DNA from: an uncultured Parabacteroides sp.
Lineage (GTDB): Bacteria > Bacteroidota > Bacteroidia > Bacteroidales > Tannerellaceae
DNA length: 12,146 bases
Assembly: GCA_937890135.1 (NCBI GenBank)
Contig: CALBYC010000157.1
Location: forward strand, 1-12,146
Direction of reading: 5' to 3'
Positions 1 to 7,300 of the stretch are shown piece after piece; the stretch's first letter is position 1, and each line of letters begins with the position of its first letter. The position numbers were made by a program, and so were the translations under genes. The notes beneath the pieces are model-generated. The model was not told the origin of the DNA, ran no database searches, and saw nothing but the letters and a program-made list of their open reading frames with translations.

Positions 1-33
1 GCTGCCCATGATGATACTGACGACTGGGGTCAT
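1..33 (-). CDS. purE: PurE N-terminus (N5-carboxyaminoimidazole ribonucleotide mutase), partial
   Basis: The last 33 bases read leftwards as an ATG start (31-33 on the plus strand) and ten more codons, MTPVVSIIMGS, before the window ends. This is the characteristic N-terminus of class I PurE, where the SIIMGSxSD stretch begins the phosphate- and substrate-binding loop. PurE moves the carboxyl group of N5-CAIR to C4 to give CAIR in de novo purine synthesis. The start lies only 2 nt after the gcvH stop codon, so it is surely cotranscribed with gcvH. Only 11 residues are visible, so the call rests on this short but distinctive match and on my recollection that purE follows gcvH in Bacteroidales. 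The rest of the gene cannot be judged. Confidence 0.8.
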   Translation of the reverse strand, partial: MTPVVSIIMGS

Positions 34-35
34 TT

Positions 36-416
36 TTATTTTGCGATTAATTGTTCATAATCTGCGGCAGACAGGAGTTCGTCCAATTCCGCCGGGTTAG
101 TAAGCGCTACCTTGATGATCCATCCTTTTCCGTAGGCATCTTCATTGACCAACTGCGGTGCGTCTTCCAATTCAGGATTGACCTCCAAGACCTCTCCGCT
201 TGCCGGCATGAACAGGTCGGACACGGTCTTTACAGCTTCGATTGTCCCGAAAACCTCCTCCTTGTCCACTGTCTCGCCTTCCGTCGTGATGTCGACATAA
301 ACGATTTCGCCTAATTCGCTTTGAGCATAGTCTGTGATGCCGACATAGGCTATTTCACCTTCTACACGGATCCATTCGTGATCCTTCGTGTACTTTACAT
401 TAGTAGGAAAATTCAT
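36..416 (-). CDS. gcvH: Glycine cleavage system H protein
   Basis: A complete 126-residue protein, the usual length for GcvH. The H protein is the lipoyl-carrying shuttle of the glycine cleavage system: its lipoyl arm takes aminomethylene from the P protein, presents it to the T protein, and is reoxidised by the L protein. The N-terminal KYTKDHEWIRVEG block (residues 8-20), the VGITDYAQSELGEIVYVD block (25-42) and the lipoylation motif GTIEAVKTVSDL (57-68) are all present. Lys63 is the expected lipoylation site. The C-terminal GKGWIIKV segment is also typical. The gene sits 12 nt after the PAP2-like gene and 2 nt before purE in one minus-strand operon led by rpoN. The P and T proteins are not in this window. 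The ATG at 414-416 fits the family start. Confidence 0.97.
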   Translation of the reverse strand: MNFPTNVKYTKDHEWIRVEGEIAYVGITDYAQSELGEIVYVDITTEGETVDKEEVFGTIEAVKTVSDLFMPASGEVLEVNPELEDAPQLVNEDAYGKGWIIKVALTNPAELDELLSAADYEQLIAK

Positions 417-428
417 GCTTTTTGTGTT

Positions 429-1049
429 TTAAATGAAAAAATAGAAATAACTTAATAATGAAGATATATAGATAACTATAAATCCTAATCCGAACCCGCA
501 ATAAATTTGGAAAGGCGTGTGCTTCCTCAGGTACAAGCGGGACGTGCCGATGCTGCCTGCTATCAGGATGAGGGCGATGAACCCCCAATAAGGATTCTGG
601 GCATAAATGCGCGAGATGCCCATCAGCCCGCCTAACAGTCCGCCGATTCCGACCATGTGCGCGCTGATCTTCCAAAAGAAGTTGACGCATAACGCCAAAA
701 GCATGGCGACTGCCGCCCCGAACAATTGCGCTAAAACCCAGAATGGAAGCATCATTTTGAATAAGAAGAAAAGAAAGACCATGACAGAACCGACATAGAT
801 CAAGTATGGCATTGTCCGGCTCCTGCGGTCGCTCAGCTCCCAGTCCACGCCTTTTTTCTCTCTTGCCATCAGGTAGATGGATGCAGCCGGGACGACTGCG
901 GTCATCAGGAACGCGCCAGAGAGCAGCAGCAGTTTTATTTTCATCGGATAGATGGCCAAATACGAGAAAGACAAGTCCATGGCAAGTCCGTACGTCACCG
1001 CCAGCAACGGATGGAACACGATGGACAATATGTTTGCTACTTTTCTCAT
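429..1049 (-). CDS. Small integral membrane protein, degenerate PAP2 (phosphatidic acid phosphatase type 2) relative
   Basis: About 206 residues with roughly six hydrophobic segments, so an inner-membrane protein. It resembles the PAP2 superfamily, which dephosphorylates lipid phosphates such as undecaprenyl diphosphate. Visible motif remnants are RSRTMPY (residues 76-82, near motif C1), ISAH (128-131, in place of PSGH) and SRLYLRKH (170-177, motif C3, SRx5H). The aspartate expected four residues after the C3 histidine is Gln181, and C1 lacks the spaced lysine. Catalytic activity is therefore uncertain, although the SAH and SRx5H histidines are kept. The frame extends to a TTG at 1058, but I prefer the ATG at 1047-1049, which gives MRKVANILS; the longer version would begin 2 nt from the rpoN stop. 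It is the second gene of the rpoN-gcvH-purE operon. The substrate cannot be named. Confidence 0.7.
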   Translation of the reverse strand: MRKVANILSIVFHPLLAVTYGLAMDLSFSYLAIYPMKIKLLLLSGAFLMTAVVPAASIYLMAREKKGVDWELSDRRSRTMPYLIYVGSVMVFLFFLFKMMLPFWVLAQLFGAAVAMLLALCVNFFWKISAHMVGIGGLLGGLMGISRIYAQNPYWGFIALILIAGSIGTSRLYLRKHTPFQIYCGFGLGFIVIYISSLLSYFYFFI

Positions 1050-1060
1050 CACTTGCAAAA

Positions 1061-2530
1061 TTATATTTCTTTTCTGAGTCTGGCAACAGGAATGCCCAAT
1101 TGTTCCCTGTATTTTGCCACGGTTCTGCGTGCGATGACATAGCCTTTTTCTTTCAGGATATTGGCCAATTCCTCGTCCGTCAGCGGTTTCCGTTTATCTT
1201 CCGCGTCCAAATGCTCTCGCATGATCTTTTTCACTTCACGGGTGGAAATCTCCTCTCCGCTATCAGTCTGCATGGACTCGGAAAAGAAAAACTTGAGCGG
1301 ATAGATGCCGAAATTGGTTTGCACGTATTTGCTGTTGCTCACGCGCGAGATCGTCGAGATGTCATATCCCGTGCGTTCGGCCACGTCTTTCAATATCATG
1401 GGACGGAGAGCGGTTTCGTCTCCGGTAAGGAAGAACTCGCGTTGCAATTGGATGATGGCTTCCATCGTCCGCTGCAAAGTCTCTTGGCGTTGCTTGATGG
1501 CGTCGATGAACCATTGTGCCGAATCCAGTTTTTGCTTCACGAACTGGACGGCATTCTTCCGTTCGGCTGTTTGGTTGGCCTTGTTGCCGGCATAATCTTG
1601 GAACATGTTCACATATTCCTGGTTGACGCGCAAGTCGGGGATGCCCCGGTTGTTCATCGACAAAGTAATCTCCCCGTTGTTCGCATCCACGATGAAGTCG
1701 GGGACTATTTGGCTCATGGCTGTCCCGATGGAGTCCCCCCAGGCGTTCCCCGGCTTAGGGTTCAAAGTGGTAATTTCATGGATTGCTTTTTTCAAAGTAT
1801 CTTCTGAAATGTCCATTCCCTTCAGGATCTTGTCATAATGTTTCCGAATGAAATCGTTGAAATAGTCTTTTATGATTTGCAAAGCGACAGGGGTCGCTTC
1901 CATCGGCTCTTTTTTTTGCAACTGGATGGACAGGCATTCCTGCAAGTCCCTTGCGCCCACCCCCGATGGTTCAAAGTCCTGCACGATGGTAAGGATCGGT
2001 TCGATCTCTTTCCCGGAGACATTCAGTCCGGCCTGGAACACCAAGTCGTCTGCGATGGAATTCAGGTCTCTGCGCAAATAACCGTCGTCATCGATGTTGC
2101 CGATGATGTATTCTGCTATTTTGCGTTCTTGCTCGGGCAGCTCCCTCAGGCTTAGCTGTTCCAGCAGATACTCGTTCAGGGATTCCCCGGCGGAGAAGGG
2201 GATGTCCTCCTTTTTGTCGTTTCGGTCGTGTAGTTCTTGCAGTTTGTAGTCGGGGATGTCGTCCTCTGTCAGGTAGTCGCCAAGCGAGAGGTCGGTGCTA
2301 TCTCCCTCGCTTCCCTCCATGTCCGCACCTTCGTCGTCCGGGCTTCTTTCCTCCTCATGTTCGAGTTCCTCTTGATTGGATTTCCCTTCCTCCAATGCAG
2401 GATTCTCCTCCAATTCATGTTTGACCTTCTCTTCCAGCTCTATGGCAGGGAGCTCAAGCAGACGAATCATTTGTATCTGCTGCGGTGAAAGTTTCTGCTG
2501 TAATTGCTGTCGTAACTGTTGTTTTAACAT
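1061..2530 (-). CDS. rpoN: RNA polymerase sigma-54 factor RpoN
   Basis: A complete 489-residue sigma-54. It directs RNA polymerase to -24/-12 promoters and needs an AAA+ enhancer-binding protein to open them. Region I is the glutamine- and leucine-rich N-terminus (residues 1 to about 50, LKQQLRQQLQQKLSPQQIQM), which contacts the activator. Region II is a strongly acidic linker (about 50-115). The core-binding domain follows (about 115-310), then a helix-turn-helix region with VAERTGYDISTISRV (near residues 380-400). The RpoN box ARRTVAKYRE is perfect at residues 467-476, 14 residues from the C-terminus. The ATG at 2528-2530 gives the expected MLKQQLRQQ start. It is the first gene of a minus-strand operon with the PAP2-like gene, gcvH and purE, and is divergent from the GH43 gene. 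No activator of the NtrC type is in the window. Confidence 0.98.
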   Translation of the reverse strand: MLKQQLRQQLQQKLSPQQIQMIRLLELPAIELEEKVKHELEENPALEEGKSNQEELEHEEERSPDDEGADMEGSEGDSTDLSLGDYLTEDDIPDYKLQELHDRNDKKEDIPFSAGESLNEYLLEQLSLRELPEQERKIAEYIIGNIDDDGYLRRDLNSIADDLVFQAGLNVSGKEIEPILTIVQDFEPSGVGARDLQECLSIQLQKKEPMEATPVALQIIKDYFNDFIRKHYDKILKGMDISEDTLKKAIHEITTLNPKPGNAWGDSIGTAMSQIVPDFIVDANNGEITLSMNNRGIPDLRVNQEYVNMFQDYAGNKANQTAERKNAVQFVKQKLDSAQWFIDAIKQRQETLQRTMEAIIQLQREFFLTGDETALRPMILKDVAERTGYDISTISRVSNSKYVQTNFGIYPLKFFFSESMQTDSGEEISTREVKKIMREHLDAEDKRKPLTDEELANILKEKGYVIARRTVAKYREQLGIPVARLRKEI

Positions 2531-2563
2531 GACTTATAGACAAATACCTGATTTATGAATATG

Positions 2564-2571
2564 CAAAAATA
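2564..2571 (-). promoter_or_regulatory. Candidate promoter -7 box for the rpoN operon
   Basis: Read on the minus strand, these bases are TATTTTTG, a perfect match to the Bacteroidetes -7 consensus TAnnTTTG. Transcription would begin near 2557, leaving a leader of about 27 nt before the rpoN ATG. A weak -33 element (TGTG instead of TTTG) lies at 2591-2594 with a 19-nt spacing. The region is AT-rich, so chance matches are possible. Confidence 0.45.
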
Positions 2572-2582
2572 GCTTTTTTGTT

Positions 2583-2590
2583 TAAATTTG
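2583..2590 (+). promoter_or_regulatory. Candidate promoter -7 box for the GH43 gene
   Basis: TAAATTTG matches TAnnTTTG exactly and lies 43 nt before the GH43 start codon, so the transcript would start near 2597 with a short leader. I find no good -33 TTTG at the normal spacing upstream. It lies beside the divergent rpoN -7 box, only about 11 nt away, so the two promoters would share sequence. Confidence 0.4.
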
Positions 2591-2633
2591 CACAGAATTA
2601 TTCAGTTTCAAATTGTTTAAATAGAAATAAAAT

Positions 2634-3767
2634 ATGTGGAAAACATTTTTAATTGCGGCTTTGGGGCTTGGCCTGGCTGCTTGTCAGCCCTCGAAACGTT
2701 ACCAGTCTTTTACTCCCGGGGAGCTTTGGCTTGATGATAATGACGTTCATATCAATGCGCACGGCGGTGGCATTTTGTTTGAAAAGGGGCGGTATTACTG
2801 GTTCGGCGAGCATAAGACGGCGGGCGAAGGCGGCAACAAGGCCAACGTGGGCGTGCATTGCTATTCGTCTGACGATTTGTATAACTGGAAAGACGAGGGG
2901 ATTGCCTTGCATGTGGAGCCGGAAGGGTCGGGAAGTCCGATAGAGAAGGGTTGTATCCTGGAGCGGCCGAAAGTCATCCATAATCCAAAAACCGGGAAGT
3001 ACGTCATGTGGTTCCATTTGGAGCCGAAAGGGCAAGGATACGGCGGCGCGCAGAGCGGTGTGGCAGTAAGCGATAAGGTGGCCGGCCCTTATACATTCTT
3101 GCGTGCAGGCAGGATCAATCCCGGGAAATGGGCCTGCAATGTCCCGGATTCTTTGAAGGAAGCTCCGGTGTTTGCCACCGAGGACGCTTATTCGGGCGGA
3201 AGCTTGCCTGCCTCCTTGGATTCGCTCAATATACAGAAACGTGATTTCGAGGGAGGGCAGATGGCCCGCGACATGAACTTGTTTGTGGATGATGATGGAA
3301 AAGCTTACCACATATATGCTTCGGAAGAGAACAGTACGTTGCAGATCGCGCAGCTGACAGAGGATTACACGGGACACAATGGTGTCTATGCCCGTTGCTT
3401 CGAGGGACGCTTCATGGAAGCGCCGGCCATGTTCAAGCGTAACGGCAAATATTACCTGATCATGTCGGGATGTACGGGATGGGCTCCCAATGCCGCCCGT
3501 TCGGCGGTCGCCGATTCTATCTTTGGCCCGTGGAAGGAATTGGGCAATCCGTGCATCGATGCCGATTCGGCGCTGACGTATCATTCACAAAGCACGTTTG
3601 TCCTTCCGGTCCAAGGGAAGGAGGATACCTATATATACATGGGAGACCGTTGGACCCCTGAGAACGCGATAGACGGGCGTTACGTCTGGCTGCCTGTCCG
3701 GTTCGAAGGGGAGCGTGTCGTTATCCCCTGGGAGTCGGAATGGAAGCTGGAGGGAAAGGGCGAATAA
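2634..3767 (+). CDS. GH43 family glycoside hydrolase lipoprotein, exo-beta-1,3-galactanase-like
   Basis: A 377-residue exported enzyme. The N-terminus is a lipoprotein signal (MWKTFLIAALGLGLAAC) with lipobox LAAC and acylated Cys17. The residues after Cys17 (QPSKRY) lack acidic residues, so a periplasm-facing location is more likely than surface display. The rest is a five-bladed beta-propeller of clan GH-F. Recognisable blocks are AHGGGIL (42-48), YYWFGEHK (54-61), CYSSDDLYNWK (76-86), ILERPKVI (108-115), KYVMWFHLE (122-130), MEAP (261-264), YHSQ (316-319) and YMGDRW (335-340). This order matches the exo-beta-1,3-galactanases (subfamily GH43_24) and the related GH43_34. By analogy with the fungal enzyme Pc1,3Gal43A, Glu262 would be the acid, Gln319 the base-like residue and Glu110 a third active-site residue. 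Residues about 160-206 look like an insert relative to that enzyme. Substrate is inferred, probably galactan side or main chains. Confidence 0.85.
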   Translation: MWKTFLIAALGLGLAACQPSKRYQSFTPGELWLDDNDVHINAHGGGILFEKGRYYWFGEHKTAGEGGNKANVGVHCYSSDDLYNWKDEGIALHVEPEGSGSPIEKGCILERPKVIHNPKTGKYVMWFHLEPKGQGYGGAQSGVAVSDKVAGPYTFLRAGRINPGKWACNVPDSLKEAPVFATEDAYSGGSLPASLDSLNIQKRDFEGGQMARDMNLFVDDDGKAYHIYASEENSTLQIAQLTEDYTGHNGVYARCFEGRFMEAPAMFKRNGKYYLIMSGCTGWAPNAARSAVADSIFGPWKELGNPCIDADSALTYHSQSTFVLPVQGKEDTYIYMGDRWTPENAIDGRYVWLPVRFEGERVVIPWESEWKLEGKGE

Positions 3768-3810
3768 GCGAATAATCCGTGCGGCCGGTTTCCCGGTGAC
3801 AACGGGTTCG

Positions 3811-3924
3811 GCCGGGAAAGGATACAGCCTTTTCGAGAAACGGGTGCGGCCTTCGGGGAGAACGATTGCGTTCGTTTCCCCCGAAGGTCGCACCCGTTTT
3901 GGGCTCAAGCCGGGGCTTTCCGGC
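3811..3924. repeat. Nested GC-rich palindromic element downstream of the GH43 gene
   Basis: The core is a stem of 21 base pairs between 3838-3858 and 3879-3899, with a single G-T mismatch that is a wobble pair in RNA. Inside it is a second stem, GAACG (3860-3864) with CGTTC (3869-3873), closed by a 4-base loop. Outside it, GCCGGGAAAG (3811-3820) can pair with CTTTCCGGC (3916-3924), with one unpaired G. An alternative local stem joins TTTCCCGG (3789-3796) and CCGGGAAA (3812-3819). The core ends in TTTT, so it may act as the GH43 transcription terminator, but it is much longer than terminators usually are. It could instead be one copy of a dispersed palindromic repeat. I see no target duplication or ORF that I believe. 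Confidence 0.75.
3838..3900 (+). terminator. Possible Rho-independent terminator of the GH43 gene (core hairpin)
   Basis: The long hairpin stem (3838-3858 with 3879-3899) begins 71 nt after the GH43 stop and is followed by a short T run (3897-3900). The stem is very stable, but the T run is short and partly part of the stem, so termination is plausible and not certain. It separates the GH43 transcript from the susC promoter. Confidence 0.4.
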
Positions 3925-4151
3925 AAAACGGATATTTGAAATTATTTAAATATTCATGTGCGAGGAAACAGTACAAAATAACCATGATGAAATGTTTGCT
4001 TGCACAAAAATGCCTTTTGTCGTTTCAGGGCTGCATAAAGACGCAATTACGTATTTAAAAATATTTATTATGTGTACAAATTGATATATGTTATAAAATA
4101 TTATTGTGGAAAATTGTTTCATTGACAACGGCATTTGTAACAAAAAATTCA

Positions 4152-4159
4152 TATATTTG
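4152..4159 (+). promoter_or_regulatory. Candidate -7 box for the susC-susD operon
   Basis: TATATTTG fits the Bacteroidetes -7 consensus TAnnTTTG perfectly. A TTTG at 4134-4137 could be the -33 element, but its 14-nt spacing is shorter than the usual 19 or so, which suggests a promoter that needs an activator. The inferred start near 4166 leaves a leader of about 165 nt. Two copies of ATTGACAA flank this box and may be activator sites. Confidence 0.45.
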
Positions 4160-4225
4160 CAAAGGTTTTGATTGACAATGCGTCACCGTTTTATACAAAA
4201 AGACAAATAATATCAATTGGATTGT

Positions 4226-4262
4226 CTAATAGTACATACTTTAACAGGAATGTACATATTAG
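4226..4262 (+). promoter_or_regulatory. Inverted repeat in the susC leader (operator or RNA hairpin)
   Basis: CTAATAGTACAT (4226-4237) is the reverse complement of ATGTAC-TATTAG (4250-4262), with a single extra A at 4256 as a bulge. The arms have 12 pairs and the spacer is 12 nt. It lies downstream of the best -7 box, so it would be transcribed and could fold in the leader RNA. It could also be a dimeric DNA-binding site. There is no T run after it, so it is not a standard terminator. Confidence 0.5.
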
Positions 4263-4330
4263 TGTAAAGTTAAACGTGGATAATTAATACAAAAAACAAA
4301 TTTATAGTTAAACCCAAAAATCGTTTTTGC

Positions 4331-7300
4331 ATGAGAAAGTCAATCTTTTTATTTTTGACATTCTTTCTGTGCGTGGCTGCTTACGCGCAGAATTTGACGG
4401 TTAGCGGAACGGTAACCGATAAGGATACAAAAGAGCCGCTGATCGGAGTGAATGTGCTGTTGAAAGGTACGACAATTGGTACCGTGACAGACTTCGACGG
4501 TAAATACACCTTGGAAGTAGACAACAGCAAAGGTACATTGCAGTTCTCCTATGTGAGCATGAAAACCGTTGACGAGCCAATCAATGGCCGTTCCACCATT
4601 AATGTCGCGATGTCTTCTGACTCGGAAGCATTGAAAGAAGTAGTCGTGACAGCGATGGGTATCAAGCGTGAGTCTAAAACCTTGACTTATTCCGCACAGA
4701 CAGTAGGCGGCAAGGATTTGAATGAGATTAAGAACGTCAACATGATTAACTCCTTGCAAGGCAAGAGCGCAGGTTTGCAGATCACCCCGAACTCGACGGG
4801 TGCCGGCGGCGCTTCCAAGATCCTGTTCCGCGGCAACAAATCTATCAGTGGCAGCAACCAGCCGTTGATCGTAGTGGACGGTGTCCCGATGATGATGAAC
4901 GTTTCCGACTCTCAGGTGTCCATGAACTACGGTGGCGAGCGCGATGGCGGTGATGCCATGTCTACCATCAACCCCGACGACATCGCACAGATAACCTTGT
5001 TGAAAGGCGCATCGGCCGCCGCTCTGTATGGAGCAGTCGCTGCCAACGGTGCTATCATGATTACGACCAAGTCGGCTCAGTCCGGCAAAGTTGCAATCAA
5101 CGTGTCAAGCAACACCACGGTCGAAAACGCCATGTCATTGCCTAAGTTCCAGAACAATTACGGCATGAGCGATGCGGGCACGTTCAGCTGGGGCGAGAAG
5201 TTGTCTTCTGAAGCTCCTAACTATGCGAAGGATTTCTTCCGCACGGGTTATACAACCAACAACTCCATCTCTTTGTCCGGAGGAAACGAGAACATCACCT
5301 CTTATTTCTCTTATGCCAATGTGTCTTCAAACGGTATCGTCCCTGAAAATACGTACTTGAGCCACAACTTGTTGGCAAAGGTCGGCTTTAACTTGTGGAC
5401 CAAGCTTCACGTTGACGTGAGTGCCCGCTACAATACCCAGCACATCGAAAACCAACCGGCTTCCGGCTATTTGCATAACCCGTTGACGGGTGCATACTTG
5501 TTCCCGAGGGGCGAGGACTGGGACTACTACAAGAACAACTATGAAGTGGAAGATCCCGCCCAGCAGATTAATGTGCACAACTGGACAAACACAGTCCAGG
5601 AACAGTTCTCCAACCCATACTGGACGCTGAACCGCCAGAAACCTATCTCTGACCGTAACCGTTACGAATTAGGCGGTTCTGTCAAGTACGACATCATGGA
5701 AGGCTTGTCTGCCACGGGCCGTATCCGTTACGAACGCGGCGACGAACATTGGACCCAGAACGATTATGCTTCAAGCACGGCGGGCCGTGACAAGTTGGGT
5801 ACGATGAAAGACGACCGCGTGTTCAGCGAACAAACTTACGCGGATGCCATGTTGCAATATAACAAGACATGGGAAGATACTTATTCTTTGTCCGTGACGG
5901 CTGGTGGCAGCTATACGAAAACGAAAGCCTCCAGCGTAGGCCTGATAGGCTATGGCGATACGCAGTTCGCTATCAACAATGGAGTCATCACGCCCGGTGC
6001 TTATTATCCCAACAAGTTCATCCCGAGCAACTATTACCGTTTGACGACAAGCATGTCCTTGAAGGAAAAACGTCTGAATTCTGTGTTCGCTACGGCTCAG
6101 TTTGGTTACAAAGAAGGTTTGTTCGTTGACGTAAGTGCCCGTAACGACTGGTCTTCGGCTTTGGCTTTCACCGACGGCTGTTCTTTCTTCTATCCGTCTG
6201 TAGGTGCAAGTGCCCTGCTGGACAAATTCGTCGATTTCGGCAAGAATGTAGACTTGTTCAAGCTCCGTGCTTCTTATTCTATCGTAGGTAACGACGTTCC
6301 GGTTTACGCTTCCAACGTCCTGTATACGATAGGAGACCAAGGTTCGTTGGTCCCTCCGACCGAAGCTCCGTTCCGCACATTGAAACCCGAAAAGACCAAT
6401 TCCTTGGAAGTCGGTTTCGATGGTACGTTCTTCCAGAACCGTTTGGACGTGAACTTGACTTATTATAAGACAAACACGAAGAACCAGTTCTTCAAAGTTT
6501 CCGCTCCCTATGAATCAGGCGTTAAGCAACGTTATGTCAATGCAGGTAATGTCGAGAACCAAGGTGTTGAAGTCAGCCTGGGATGGCATCAGCAGTTCAC
6601 TGACAACTTCAGCTGGAGCACAAACTACAACTTCTCTTACAACAACAACAAAGTCATCGAGTTGATCGAGGGGTTGTCTGATGGCTTGACATTGCAGAGC
6701 TTCTGTACGGGAGCTTCAGTCATCTTGAAAGAAGGCGGCCACTTCGGCGACTTGTATGTCCGCGACTTGCAGCGCGATGAAACCGGCAAGCCTGTCAAGA
6801 ACGAGAACGGTGGTCCTGTTTTGGCAGGTTCTGACGTGAAGGACCTGATTTACGTGGGCGACATGAACGCTAAAGTGAATATGGGCTGGACAAACACGTT
6901 CCATTACAAGGATTTCACTCTGTCATTCCTGATTGACGCTAAGGTTGGTGGTAAGGTATTGTCTATGACTGAAGCCACATTGGACGGTTGGGGCGTTTCA
7001 GAACGTTCCGGCGCTGCCCGCGATGCCGGTTCTGTCGTATTCGACGGTGTGTCTTTCGACCCGAAAGAGTTCTATACGACCGTAGGTGGCACGAACTATA
7101 ACTCCAACATGGCTACCTCTATGTATGTTTACGATGCGACGAATGTCCGCTTGCGTGAATTGTCATTCGGTTACACCTTCCGCAATTTGTTTGGAGCCGG
7201 CAAGAACTTGAACGCATCGTTGATTGGCCGTAACTTGTTCTTCTTCTACAAAGATGCTCCAATGGACCCGGATGTATCCGCAAGTACAGGTAACGGCTGG

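Larger units (their letters stand above)
3936..4330 (+). other. AT-rich regulatory region and leader upstream of susC
   Basis: This stretch of about 395 bases has no gene that I can support. Base composition changes sharply from the GC-rich palindromic part before it to AT-rich. It holds a perfect -7 box at 4152-4159, an 8-base direct repeat ATTGACAA at 4121-4128 and 4171-4178, and a 12-bp inverted repeat at 4226-4262. If the -7 box is used, the susC leader is about 165 nt long, which is long for this phylum outside susC-type operons. Such leaders often carry post-transcriptional control. No regulator gene (HTCS, SusR-type or ECF sigma/anti-sigma pair) is adjacent, so the controlling protein must be encoded elsewhere. 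Confidence 0.6.

Noticed and set aside
400..1140. A 246-codon open frame on the minus strand over the PAP2-like gene and the end of rpoN
   Set aside because: It is a frame-shifted shadow; its translation shows low-complexity Arg/His-rich sequence and no family motif, and it overlaps two convincing genes and the gcvH start.
806..1807. A 333-codon plus-strand frame opposite the PAP2-like gene and rpoN
   Set aside because: It is antisense to well-conserved coding sequence including the RpoN box, and its translation resembles no protein I know.
2649..3584. A 311-codon minus-strand frame opposite the GH43 gene
   Set aside because: It mirrors the codon structure of the GH43 gene, has no recognisable domain, and no promoter for it is evident.
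3760..3775. Tandem GCGAATAA duplication at the GH43 stop codon
   Set aside because: Two copies of an 8-base unit are too short to suggest an attachment site or insertion scar, and no mobile gene is nearby.
3715..3939. A 74-codon plus-strand frame running from the GH43 end into the palindromic region
   Set aside because: Its repeated RPSGRT-like residues arise because it crosses the inverted repeat; the coding potential follows from the palindrome and not from a gene.
3946..4152. A 68-codon minus-strand frame in the susC upstream region
   Set aside because: It is AT-rich, has no similarity that I recognise, and lies over the likely susC promoter.
5771..6340. A 189-codon minus-strand frame inside susC
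   Set aside because: It is a shadow of the biased susC codon usage, with no start context or family resemblance.
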